From the NCBI GenBank assembly GCA_949130485.1, contig OX422194.1:1714641-1778640 (forward strand): a stretch of DNA of 64,000 nucleotides, given 5' to 3'. The translations under genes were made by a program, and so were the position numbers. This document shows, one piece after another, positions 54,701 to 64,000 of this stretch (position 1 is the stretch's first letter; each line of letters starts with the position of its first letter). The notes beneath the pieces were generated by a model. It was given only the letters and a program-made list of their open reading frames with translations, was not told the DNA's origin and did not search any database. The stretch is from Agelas oroides (taxonomy: Eukaryota; Porifera; Demospongiae; Agelasida; Agelasidae).

Positions 54701-57172
54701 TTCAGGTGAAGCATTTATGATTTGGGGTGGGGGGCTTCAATAAGATTTAGGGGGGATCAAAGTGATATCATATTTATGGGGCCGGGGGGGGGGGGGGGGG
54801 GGGGGGACACATTAGGAAGTAGATCATGACAGTATAATTTCTAGAGGTTAACATTGAGTAAATCTTATGATTTGGGGTGGGGGGCTTCAATAAGATTTAG
54901 GGGGGATCAAAGTGATATTATATTTACGGGGCCAGGGGGGGGGGACACATTAGGAAGTAGATCATATTTCATTTTTAGTGGTTGACTAATAACAATGAAC
55001 TATCACTCTGAAGAGTGAGTCAATCACTGACTGTAATACTATCCACACAGGTTCTAGACCAAGTGACTCTCAAGCCAGGCGATGCTTGCATGGATTGTGC
55101 TTTCCGATTTGGTGAAAAGAACAGAAACATGGACTACCTTCCTGGTAAGCCAACAGAGTTCACTTGAATGACAGATCAGTAACTTGGACAAAGAGCTGCT
55201 GAGCAATCCATTATTACACAATGTGTTTCTCAAATATTTAGCTGACAGCTGCCGTGTTATTCTGAAAGGTGAATACCCAGATTACATCAATGCTGTCTTT
55301 GTCAATGTAAGCATAGTTAACAGTAGCCAAAAATTACCTGCTGCACAATTAAGGAAATGTGTATTCACCTCAACTTATGTACAGGGCTACAAGCAGCAGA
55401 AGGCTTTCATCATAGCCCAGGGTCCCATGGAGTCCACATGCAGAGACTTCTGGAAGATGGTCCATGACAGGCAGTGTGGGGCTATTGTCATGCTCTCCAG
55501 GCTCAGTGAAGATGGAAAGGTGGGTGAACTGGGTTTCATTTGATGACGGGTTTCTTTAATGTTCAGTTGCAAATGGTAATGAGGTGACCCTTACGCTCAG
55601 CATGGTCAATCCTTGAGAGAGCATACACACTTCAAGCATGGAAATGTTGAACACTCTATTTCTGGCGAATACATTACTATATATCACTATTGAAAATCTC
55701 TATTATCGCTACTACATATAGTGGATGCTATTTTTTTATAAGTATAATTATAGTATACTTGTCCAATTCTATTTACAGGAGGTGTGCTACCAGTATTGGC
55801 CCAGCAGTGGCGACCAGCAGTATGGGGAATACAGTGTTGACCTACTGGGAGAGGAGGAGCTGGAGGGACGTGTTCTCAGGACACTCAACATCACTCACTC
55901 CAAAGTAGAGTTACTGCATGAGTTCAAGATTACAACATGATGGCCATACATATCTGACTCTGTTGAACTTGGTTGTTGTTAAACAATGCCAAGTTGTTCT
56001 CTGTCTTTAACATTGTGACACTGTTTGTATAATATCGGTAACACAACAAGCAATTGAACATCACTGCAATATTGTTATACTGAGCACATGTATTACAATA
56101 CTCGGTCAAATCATAGCTCAGCCTTATGTCAATATTTTGCTCTGTATCTGCCATGGCAATGTCTTCCTGTATTTCTGCACTTGTGCAACAGCATATGGTT
56201 CTAGTGTGATATTTTGTGACTACATATCTTTTTCTTGCAGTCAGGGAAGACTCACCAGGTAACACAGTTCCATGTTGTGAACTGGGAGCCTGATGGAAGA
56301 TGCTATAACCTGAATGCTATCACTGATGTGATTAAGGAAGCGACCAAGGTACAGATGAGGACAGGCAACTACCCCATTGTGGTGCACTGCAGGTGAGGTG
56401 ACTTTAACTAACCCCTCCACTTTCAACACAATTAATGCATACATATATACATATATATCTATTCTACCACACTCCCTAAACTGTAGCACTAGCTGTAAGT
56501 GAATAGTTGTCCATTTAACACTGGGTAAATTACTACGTATGCTGAGGTATAGGCCAGAACTGTTCATTGTTCTTCATGAAGCCAGACTGCATAACTAGAC
56601 ATTCACTATACACCATTCTTCCTCCACTGCAGTGACACAGTGAGTCGCTCTGGGATGTTCTGTGCTATAGCAACCACCATTGAGCGCTGCAAGACAGAGG
56701 GAGTGGTGGACATCTTCCAGGTGGTGAAGGCTCTCCGAGTACAGAAACCTGGAGCCATCCTCAATGTGGTGAGTACACAGCAGAGCTGGTCTCAAGCTTG
56801 GGGACTATCTCTATTAGGTCCTGATAGGACATGTATGCAATTCACTGATAAAGATAAAACAATAGAATTTCATGTAGCTAGAAGAGATGTGCTGGTATTA
56901 ACTTTGTTTCTACATATTAGGGGCATAACTCTTAAAGATGTGTACATCATTATCACATGACTCTCAAGTACCTATAATTGTACTCCTACCCTACTAGAAG
57001 TGACCAATGATAAAGAGATATGAAACTACACATGTATGTGAAAATTCCTCAATCAGTCACAACTCATGTTTTATTCAATCGTCTTTCTCAGGAGCAATTT
57101 GAGATGGTCTTTGAAGCTGTGCTTGCCTACTTGGATTCTTTCGACACTTATGCCAACTTCCAGAATATATAG
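48624..57172 (+). CDS. Receptor-type tyrosine phosphatase with a cytosolic Ig domain
   Basis: A membrane phosphatase removing phosphate from tyrosines. Twenty-one exons join perfectly in frame (3,648 bases, 1,215 aa): 48624-48702, 48822-49196, 50001-50327, 50464-50736, 50922-51258, 51424-51626, 51694-52088, 52189-52279, 52752-52834, 52906-52942, 53209-53423, 53591-53751, 53828-53963, 54559-54705, 55051-55144, 55242-55306, 55385-55519, 55779-55904, 56241-56392, 56633-56768, 57092-57172. The order is signal peptide (1-26), two Ig-like domains, one FN3, Ser/Thr-rich stalk, transmembrane helix (about 436-461), charged linker, cytosolic I-set Ig (about 531-627), PTP D1 (about 640-945) and PTP D2 (about 954-1215). 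D1 has WPDHGVP (D826) and [10 protein letters not shown] (C858, R864), so it should be active. D2 has [10 protein letters not shown] (C1143, R1149) and NWEPDG, so it is probably regulatory. The start ATG is chosen because it opens a good signal peptide with a phase-1 donor. Confidence 0.93.
48822..50327 (+). CDS. Phosphatase exons 2-3: two extracellular Ig-like domains
   Basis: Exon 2 (48822-49196) reads [32 protein letters not shown] and [13 protein letters not shown], the Ig style found in many sponge receptors. Exon 3 (50001-50327) reads [20 protein letters not shown] and [13 protein letters not shown], where the second Ig cysteine is absent. Both are phase 1-1 modules. Several N-glycosylation sites (NGT, NVT, NFT, NLT, NIT) are present. 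Confidence 0.88.
49224..49611. mobile_element. MITE in phosphatase intron 2
   Basis: The ends GTACCGTGATCTCCCGAAA and (complement of the right end) GTACAGTAATCTCTCGAAA are matched inverted repeats. The interior repeats CGAAAGTAGGCCCACC-type words near both ends. The size is about 388 bp with no frame. Confidence 0.8.
50464..50736 (+). CDS. Phosphatase exon 4: FN3 domain
   Basis: A single phase 1-1 exon encodes a whole fibronectin type III domain, with [40 protein letters not shown] and the terminal VVIKL. Confidence 0.9.
50922..51258 (+). CDS. Phosphatase exon 5: mucin-like stalk and membrane helix
   Basis: The stalk is Ser/Thr/Pro-rich, with [13 protein letters not shown] and four SPDAT-type repeats (51086-51145), and is probably O-glycosylated. 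The membrane helix [20 protein letters not shown] is followed by the stop-transfer IFLRR. Confidence 0.9.
51086..51145 (+). repeat. 15-bp coding repeat (SPDAT) x4
   Basis: Four near-identical copies of AGCCCTGATGCCACC lie in the stalk exon. The repeat is in frame, so copy number can vary without frameshift. Confidence 0.93.
51694..52088 (+). CDS. Phosphatase exon 7: cytosolic I-set Ig domain
   Basis: Placed after the membrane helix and before PTP D1, it encodes [36 protein letters not shown] and [17 protein letters not shown]. This is the titin/palladin-like I-set pattern with the core Trp and the DxGxY-like motif (HAGVYKL). The usual two cysteines are absent, as expected for a cytosolic Ig. 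The exon also holds the juxtamembrane wedge region [20 protein letters not shown]. Confidence 0.9.
52189..54705 (+). CDS. Phosphatase exons 8-14: PTP domain D1 (active)
   Basis: The landmarks occur in order: [96 protein letters not shown] and [20 protein letters not shown]. All catalytic elements are present. The cysteine loop is split by an intron after HC(S). A mobile insert (54039-54520) enlarges the intron before exon 14. Confidence 0.94.
52337..52400. repeat. 17-bp tandem repeat, about 4 copies
   Basis: Units of TTAGCTCCATTAACTTG lie in the intron after phosphatase exon 8. Confidence 0.9.
54036..54522. mobile_element. Inserted TIR element of about 480 bp in phosphatase intron 13
   Basis: The left end CATAGGCAGTGGAACGGGGG and the right end (complement CATAGGTGGTGGAAGGCATT) face each other. 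G14-15 and GTGCCCCC motifs occur near both ends, as in the element at 15895-16066. Confidence 0.7.
54712..54972. repeat. Direct duplication with long G runs
   Basis: A block of about 115 bp (TTATGATTTGGGGTGGGGGG ... GACACATTAGGAAGTAGATC) occurs at 54716-54829 and 54867-54967. Copy 1 has about 22 consecutive G, copy 2 about 9. Confidence 0.9.
55051..57172 (+). CDS. Phosphatase exons 15-21: PTP domain D2 (degenerate)
   Basis: It contains [93 protein letters not shown] and the terminal [17 protein letters not shown]. Cys and Arg of CX5R remain, but two P-loop glycines are Thr and Ser, and the WPD loop is altered to WEPDG. Confidence 0.93.
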
Positions 57173-58555
57173 CTAAATAGAAAGTTTGTGTTCTTAGCTA
57201 TATATATCTACCAGTATTATTAAACACAACTGTAGGTGTAGTCTGACTTGTATAGACTCTTAGCTTTTACTAGTTTTGCCAAAAATTGTATGTGCACTTC
57301 AAGTTTGATTAATGCTCAAATGCTAATCCTGTTCATCTGTATATAACTTCCTTGCATGCAGAGATAGCCAGTGAGACCTGGGTTAGCTAGTCTATTAGTA
57401 AGTTAATAGACTAGCTTCTAGATTTCACTAGTTTTGCCATACATAATGGTTTGCATGCAGAGCAGCCAATCAGATCAGGGTTAGGAGTATGCATGAGCAT
57501 ATGTGCAGACAAAGAAGGTAGTATTATGGTTAAGCTGAACAAGCACTGCAGATTAGCTATATGAGCAATCATCAGGCCCATGCATAGCCACATGATGACT
57601 GCTTATACACAACATACATTTAATAGAGGCAGAGAGCAGCCTGCCTTGTCTGTCATATTGTGTATAGCTTTAATACCAAGCCTACTGACGCTAGCCAGGA
57701 GGCAGACAGACTGAGCCACCAGGAAATAGTTTATTCTGTCACAAAGTTACAATTGCACTGTTATAAAATGGATGTAACATTGGATGGGCTTTGTATATTT
57801 TTCTGTCATTCCTACCATGTTTGCATACTTTTTTGGCATGGTGCTATATACATCTACTTCTTTACACATTTCAGAGCTGGTTGCTCAGAAAATTTTGCAG
57901 TGGATGCATTTTCGCGTATTTTACGAGATGTTTTGCACTTTTCAGAATGTTTTTATTCTTACATTGAGTTGCACTGGCACCAACATCCATACTACTCTCA
58001 TCTCCCTGTAGTTAGTACATGAGATTGAGTCTGTGTGTAATTTAAACATGGTATGTAGTCTGGTAGTCTAGGGCACTGGTTGTACATAACAAATTGTGTA
58101 AGTTACATTTCCATGCAGATAATGTACTGAGTTCAAATGTTTCTGCCATTTAGTCCTAATACAAAGGTTATATTGTTGGTTGTCCATAAAATTTGAAATC
58201 ATTTCATGCTTGTGCAAGAATACCTGGTTTCTTTATGTGTGTTTTGAATTTGATTGGTCCAAGACACACATGTGAAACAACCAACAAATTTACAATTTGG
58301 TTGGCACTTTTATATACAAAACAACTAAAAGTACTAGTTATCTTGTGCATTTGTGAACAGATTTTAATTTTGTGCAGACAACCAACATGAGTTGCTCAGG
58401 TTATGCCGCTGTTTAGTCACACTCCCAGGCCCTGCCAGCTTTCCATTACTTACAGTAAAGGGGAAGCTATAGCTAGACAGGGCCTGCAAGCAAGCTGGTG
58501 GAGCCTGGGAGTGAGACTAGTATCTGTCCATGTTCCATGAAATCCCACTCACCTA
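57173..58555. other. Downstream flank of the phosphatase
   Basis: No gene is seen. Short duplicated words (CACTAGTTTTGCC, GCATGCAGAG...GCCA) occur at about 57265-57390 and 57415-57485 around an inverted repeat GCTAGTCTATTA/TAATAGACTAGC (57386-57414). A foldback element is at 58412-58523. Confidence 0.6.
58412..58523. mobile_element. Foldback MITE, TAGCCT...CCCAGGCC family
   Basis: The ends TTTAGTCACACTCCCAGGC and CCTGGGAGTGAGACTAG are inverted repeats about 110 bp apart. Inner GCCCTGCCAGCTTTCC and complement-like words also pair. Confidence 0.75.
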
Positions 58556-58716
58556 CATTGTCATTGATTTCTGGAGGTTGGTCTGGCATTGTGAGTGGTA
58601 AAATGTCTGCAGTACTGGCCAGACACAGACAGCAAGAGTTATGGTCCCTTTGAGGTCACTGTCACTGACAAGCAGATGTATTTCATCCAAGTTAAAGTAA
58701 GCATGGTTTCAAAGTG
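58556..58716 (+). pseudogene. Fossil of a PTP D1 exon
   Basis: It is nearly identical to phosphatase exon 11 (53220-53445): CATTGATTTCTGGAGGTTGG, GTAAAATGTCTGCAGTACTG, CCCTTTGAGGTCACTGTCAC and the donor GTAAGCATGGTTTCAAAGT. Two internal deletions are present, after TGGTCTGGCA and after CAAGCAGAT. It is a remnant of a tandem duplication. Confidence 0.9.
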
Positions 58717-59145
58717 CCACTTTTCATGATAATGTTATGTGGCTTGTGTATGATAAGAATCTTTCTGTATCTGGAATGCTCTTATATAATGTTTAGGTAA
58801 AACAAAGGTGTTTTTTTTTTCACTTGATGAGCAAGCAAGTTTAAACTGTACTTCAAGGTGCTCTCAGTGATCCGGCAGTTTATGTCTAGAGTTAAGCTTG
58901 GAGGAAGAAGAAAAGTGAATGACCTATCCACTAGGTCACTGTATACTGTTCCTCCTTCGTCTCTTACCTCTGGAGTAAACCAGAGGTATATGGACACCAT
59001 TAACAGTTTATGTCCTTCAGTATCGATGTCTCACACTTCTTGGTGAGGGGAACTTTATTCACACGGCAAGCACACCACAGCACTAGCAAATATGCACTTA
59101 AATTGGATATCGGGTGGATGGGGGTTATTTATACTACATGAATCT

Positions 59146-59735
59146 TTGGTCGACTGGTCGACTGATGTTGAGATTAGTTGATTGGTCAACTGGTCGACTG
59201 ATGGTTTGATTAGTCGACTGGTCGACTGATGGCTCGATTGGTCAACTGATGGTTCGATTGGTCGACTGTTCGACTGGTCGACTTATGGTTGAATTCGTCG
59301 ACTGGTCGACTGGTCGACTGATAGTTCAATAAGTGACTGGTCGACAGATGGTTCGATTGGTCAGCTGATGTTGAGATTGGTTGACTGGTCGACTGGTGAA
59401 CTGATTATTCGGTTGGTCAACTGGTCGACTGATGGTTTGATTGGTGGACTGGTTGACTGGTCGACTCGTGACTGTTGGACTGGTCGAAATGTTGGACTGA
59501 TGGTTCGATAAGTGACTGGTCGACAGATGTTTTGACTGGTCAACTAGTCAACTGATGTTGAGATTGGTTGATTGGTGGACTGGTGAACTGATGGTTCGAT
59601 TGGTCAACTGGTCGACCGATTGTTCGATTGGTGGACAGGTCGACTTGTCGAATGATGGTTCGAATTGTCGACTGGTCGATTGTTGGACTGGTCGACTGTT
59701 GGACTGATGGTTTGATTGGTTGACTGGTCTGATAA
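59146..59735. repeat. GTCGACTG-rich minisatellite
   Basis: About 590 bases of irregular units such as GGTCGACTGATGGTTCGATT and GGTCGACTG, full of GTCGAC palindromes, downstream of the PTP fossil. Confidence 0.93.
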
Positions 59736-60139
59736 AAATGTATGATCGGTTGCAAATTCAATTTTACAGAAATCAATTTAATTTTCTAAGATTTGAAGAA
59801 ATGCACCTTTCAGTTCAGTTGTTGTCACATTCATTGTGGAATACAATCATTTGGTGGTTAGCCTTAATTATTGTTTATTCATGTATTCAATATGGATACC
59901 TCACATTACATGTGCATGCACAAATGCATAATCCATATATAAATATATCTATGTAGGACATGGTATAAATGTTCCTAACAAAGTTTGACATGGTTCCACT
60001 GGTGACTGCTATGTATGGAATGATAAACATACTCAATAACATGTTTACTATTTACAATTCCAGTGGTATTACTTATGCATCCATCACTAGGTAATATAAC
60101 CATGTGCCTGGTTCATTTAACAACAATAAATAAACAAAT

Positions 60140-60466
60140 TTATCGTACTATGTACTGGTGAGAATTCACTGATACTGGACTGAGAGTTTGCAGTGCATAC
60201 ATTTCATAAGTTAAAGGATGATCCTCGCAAAGGGCTTCACAGAGATGACACACTTCTTGTAGGCATGTCTTTTCACTGGATTGTAACATGGGACACCAAA
60301 CACATGGCAGACAGTGGATGAAAGCCTGGTTGGTAGTGTAGCCACTGTTTGGAAAGATAGTGGGGGACACAGGACAAATATGATGCTTATGAAAAACCAT
60401 AAAACACCTTAGACAAAATAGACATAGTTTTACATGACATCGATTCCCAAATGTATATACCGGCAC
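60140..60466 (-). CDS. Cys/His-rich open frame, unrecognised
   Basis: A 108-codon frame on the minus strand is dense in paired cysteines and histidines (CHVKLCLFCLRC, FHKHHIC, HCLPCVWC, CHLCEALCEDH), reminiscent of a zinc-binding RING or B-box fold. The spacing does not clearly fit one family, and no neighbouring exons were identified. It may be an exon of a TRIM-like gene or a fragment. Confidence 0.3.
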   Translation of the reverse strand: MPVYTFGNRCHVKLCLFCLRCFMVFHKHHICPVSPTIFPNSGYTTNQAFIHCLPCVWCPMLQSSEKTCLQEVCHLCEALCEDHPLTYEMYALQTLSPVSVNSHQYIVR

Positions 60467-60544
60467 ATGAACAACCTAACCTCTTGCCAGTAAACAATAT
60501 GAAGTATAGATTACCAAACAGTTTTTCATCCAACACGTTGGACA

Positions 60545-60626
60545 ATGAACGCAGACAAGATAGCTGCTGCTGTTTTGCTCCTGGTATGTTGTGGTTTACA
60601 GGTGAAGGCAGGTGTGCAAGACCAGG
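60545..60626 (+). CDS. Signal-peptide exon of a second receptor, paralogous to the phosphatase exon 1
   Basis: The ATG opens MNADKIAAAVLLLVCCGLQV and KAGVQDQ, and the exon ends with G|GTAAGC in phase 1, exactly as exon 1 of the phosphatase (…AQGQ, G|GTAAGC). No second exon is recognisable in the remaining 3.4 kb. The gene either continues beyond the window across a long intron or is an orphan after partial duplication. Confidence 0.6.
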
Positions 60627-60720
60627 GTAAGCCCTGTAGGTCTTAGATAACAACAGCCAGTTTAGCAAGAGTATTATAAGAATCCGTTTTCACCTCACAC
60701 AGGAAGTGCAGGGTAAATAG

Positions 60721-61255
60721 GTTCAGCGCCGTAGCGATGATTCATGGTAAAATTTCTTTGAAAAGAGTAAAAAAATATTGTAGAATTGTGTATGCATGAG
60801 CAAGGCACTTACACAATATGATGCTCCGTGTTTAGGAGCCAGACATGACACTTCATGACCATGGTCATTAGGTCTGGTTACTATAGTGCGTAAGCACGCA
60901 ACAGCTAGGGGGGGTTGGGGGCATGCCCACCCAAAAAGTTTTGGAGTTGCTTCTGAGACCATTTTTAGGCCGAAACTATGCTTCTCGAAAGCTAAAAGAC
61001 AGAATTTCACAGCATGAATATTTACCTTTTCTATTAAGCGCTGGTCTCGGCTTTCCGATCGTTCGCTAACCTTGCAAGCCACACCCTTCGCAGGTAAGAC
61101 TATTAGGAAAGTTGTTGGGTTCTTCAGGCGACTGACTGCTCGCAGCCATCTTGCAAGTTTCAACATGTCACCTCCCAACCGTGCGCTGTATGAGTGAGGG
61201 AAAGTGGCCCGGTTGAAACCGGCCCAACCTGACCGGCGGCTACGGCCCTGGTCAC
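60721..61255. mobile_element. Element of about 530 bp with CAG-GCCGTAGC ends
   Basis: The left end CAGCGCCGTAGCG and the right end (complement CAGGGCCGTAGCCGCC) are related inverted repeats of hAT type. Interior GCAAGCCACACCCTTCGCAG resembles a stretch in the element at 6595-7161 (GCAAGCCACACCCTTTGCGG). The long minus-strand frame across it is not convincing as a protein. Confidence 0.55.
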
Positions 61256-64000
61256 TTCCATCATGAACAGCAGGGTACTGCATTTGCATTACCCGTCTGA
61301 GCTGCATCGCGCTCAACTACAGAGCCTCATTCCCATTCTGCGCGAATCTTGTACTCGAATGTTGCGGAGGCGTGGGAACGGAATCTGGGAACGGGGGCTG
61401 TGGCAATTCTGGAGTCTGCAGTGTGATGGGTGAGAGTGGTGCCAGCGAAAGCACTAGCTACCAGTGAACAAAAGGTCGCTTTTTTTCGAGGCTAACCGCA
61501 CCCCAGGTGGGAAGAAAACGGTCTGCAATTTCAGATATGTACTTGCACATCCCAAGCGGCATGTACAGAAGCCAGAGTCATAGAAGGTTATATATTATCT
61601 ATGCCAGAGTATACAAGTCTTTGCCATGATGGTGAAGCCACTCAGTGCAGTTGGCACTGTGTACCCTGGACGTGTGTGGCCTTTACTCTAACCCACTAAG
61701 TACATGGTGTGGAAGCCTAGCTAGATTAGGGCAAAAGTGGAACAGGCCCGGGAATCTGAGTTAGCTGCACAATCCAGCTCCTAATAATAAGCATAGCCAT
61801 TGCATGTAGAGTGAAGTGAAGCTTACTTGGCTTGCTATTGCATGTACACTGTATGTCACTCCACTATCTATGGTCAAAGTACTCTGCCAACCTGCCACGG
61901 GTGCTAATTGAAACTATGTAGAGGCAAGATGAAAAACAAAGCCAGCTAACTTCTATATATGGCTATAGCGCAGGCCCTGTTTACTGTTGACTGGCTGGGC
62001 AGAAGATGGCCACGCTACTATGGTGTATCTATATCTGAGTTGTGTAGGAGCAACGAATACAACACAAATGCCCTTTAAAGACATTGGTCGGTATTGTAAA
62101 GAAGCTCGGTTGCCATTAAAAGCGCTGTGGACACACAGGATGTGTTGCACACTTCACTGAAGTGTCAAAGTGACTTGTGGCTCAGTGTGACTGGCTGTAT
62201 CGGTAGTCTGCTACCCAAAAGTTGTAGTTAATTGATCTAGCTTGTTAACAGTGTACATACCTTGCAAGGCTCCAGAGCTGCAAGTCGGATGAAATTTGTG
62301 CGGTCACTGAAGTTTCAACATTTTTGATCATAACTCAGATTAGCAGTGGTTTAAGAAAAGTGGTATATTCAAACTTTTAGCAAATGTAAGTACCTTCATG
62401 TTAAGATAGCTAGATGGGCCACTGTAAAATCCTGTGTCACCAAAGGTCCAATTTGTTGAAGGCAAATGTTTGGCCCCATGCAATCGCCATGGATTAGCTT
62501 TCAACCTTATATGCTTGCACAGTAGATACTTCAATGCTAACTGTTTCTAGTTGTGGTGTCAAACTTCAATAAGTCCTCTCAGGCTGATAAAGAAACATTG
62601 GGCATGCATGTGCACTTTTGTGACTTTTAATTCATTCATTCACAGATTTAACATTCATTACTATATATTTTTCCCTTTCCATTTGGGGTGTAACTTTCCA
62701 CTTGAGGCATAAGTTTTCCAGGTGCACCGTGGCACTAACAAGCATGCATTGAGATTGGACATCCATACCTTTGGCCAGTGTAACTGGCATCCATATTTTC
62801 CTGTGTATACCTGATTCATTTTTTTATGTCATGAATCTCTTATTTTGCACCAACATGTCTAGTACCTGTTCTCTAAGTATCCAATGAAATAGTCTGTACC
62901 TAATTAGCCTCATTTTCAGGCTCTTGCTGGGGTTGTCCAAGCACTACAGGCATTGAGCTTTAAACCATCTGTGCAAGGTCCTTAGCTTTTTACTAAGGCC
63001 ACATTTCATGCTTCACTGACAAACCACCCCCCAAATTTTGGTCTGAGTGGTAGGCAAGAAACAAATTTTGAATATCATTAATTTGGTGAACATTATCACG
63101 CCCTGCAAACTTTGTAGTTACTGCAGTTGAAATGATCTGTATATTCACAATGGCTGACTCCATTTATAACCTCCTGGCCACGTTTGAACAGCATCCTCTG
63201 CAACCTCGCTAATAATGTCACCATATTAAAAAGTAATGCTTAGTCATGAAGTAGCTCGTGATGTTGACCACATCCACTAACGTGAAATTTCCATATTTCT
63301 TCCTTCATGAAAAGTATAGAGCAACTGGATCTGTGACACATGAAATCAATTTGGCATGGCCTAATTGAGTGAGAGCAATACCATTAACTTTATATGTGTT
63401 GGCAACTAGCTTTCAAAGCTCTGCGCATGTTTGCACGTCGCACTAAACACTGTGATTCTGTAAACTTTCTTCATCTGAAAGATGCCTCATGCTGATTGTG
63501 CAGACAGTGCCCAAGAAGCAATAAAATATAAGCATTCACCTTTTTGCTTGCAGCATTTATCAACATATGTGCCATGTCAGCTAAACACTGCAGCATGTTA
63601 ATGATAGTCTTGCCCTTTGATAACCTTAAAACTAGACAATGTAAACTGTTGTGCTACAATTAAAGCAATATTACTTCCTGTTACTTCCGATTTTAAAACT
63701 ACTTAAATGTGAACCGTACTAAAAGTAGAACACCCGGTCACATGCTTAGCAACAATGCCTTATGTCTACGCCGCATGCCCAGTACGTGTTACTATTTTTA
63801 TTACTGGCGTAAAATTCCAACTGGTTTAAAAATTTACGGAGTTACACACTCTTACTCTAGCCACCCGTTCTTTTGCGCTGTTGAGAGAGCATATGACCCT
63901 GCAGTCAGCCATCATTTTAGTGTAGCAGAGTAGTATGCTGGTTATCAAGGAAGCTTCATGCATGCACAAACAAGGCTCTCTTTTCTCCTTCCCACTCAAG
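61256..64000. other. No gene recognised
   Basis: AT-rich single-copy-looking DNA. I see no protein domain, RNA gene, tandem array or clear transposon ends. Confidence 0.5.

Noticed and set aside
60723-61316. 197-codon minus-strand frame
   Set aside because: It spans a TIR element with related ends. The composition shows no domain, and it is probably a chance frame in GC-richer transposon DNA.

Overview
This is a eukaryotic, animal-type genomic window. Its genes have many small GT-AG introns and encode metazoan protein families. It also holds abundant short inverted-repeat transposons, tRNA-derived SINEs, minisatellites, a satellite array and a 200-base run of N. The Ig-like domain style of the receptors, the compact introns and the filamin and phosphatase architectures fit a sponge (demosponge such as Amphimedon). 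That assignment is inference from protein style, not a database match.

Layout. (1) 1-14,807, minus strand: a complete filamin gene of four exons, about 1,804 aa. It has two calponin-homology domains and 16 filamin Ig repeats, and the whole rod lies in one 4.8-kb exon. Its two long introns carry MITEs, a tRNA-Thr-like sequence and minisatellites. (2) 14,808-17,425: intergenic, with a MITE. (3) 17,426-30,491, minus strand: the C-terminal half (about 950 aa, about 25 exons) of the largest RNA polymerase I subunit (POLR1A/RPA1), from the funnel region through bridge helix, trigger loop and acidic linker to the stop codon. The N-terminal half is absent. (4) 30,750-30,949: assembly gap, followed by about 9.8 kb of satellite (30,950-40,732) made of two related monomer subfamilies (192 bp and about 180-195 bp). 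Three mobile elements with target-site duplications interrupt it. (5) 40,743-46,573, plus strand: an Ig/FN3 cell-surface receptor. The satellite cuts off its 5' end, its first part is frameshifted and contains an inverted block of two Ig exons, and its 3' part (FN3 domains, membrane helix, short tail) is intact. (6) 48,624-57,172, plus strand: an intact 21-exon receptor tyrosine phosphatase of 1,215 aa. Its order is signal peptide, two Ig, FN3, Ser/Thr stalk, membrane helix, a cytosolic cysteine-free Ig domain, an active PTP domain and a degenerate second PTP domain. (7) 57,173-64,000: a PTP exon fossil, a GTCGAC-rich minisatellite, a second signal-peptide exon paralogous to that of the phosphatase, then mostly featureless DNA.

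Filamin (cytoskeletal crosslinker and receptor scaffold) and POLR1A (rRNA synthesis) are housekeeping genes. The plus-strand half is a locally duplicating family of Ig/FN3 receptors and phosphatases. The most interesting items are the cytosolic Ig domain inside a receptor phosphatase, the satellite block that truncates genes on both sides, the inverted Ig exon pair, and a pair of back-to-back perfect hairpins in a POLR1A intron. Exon limits were read by hand from splice sites and phase. All exons of filamin and of the phosphatase join in frame.
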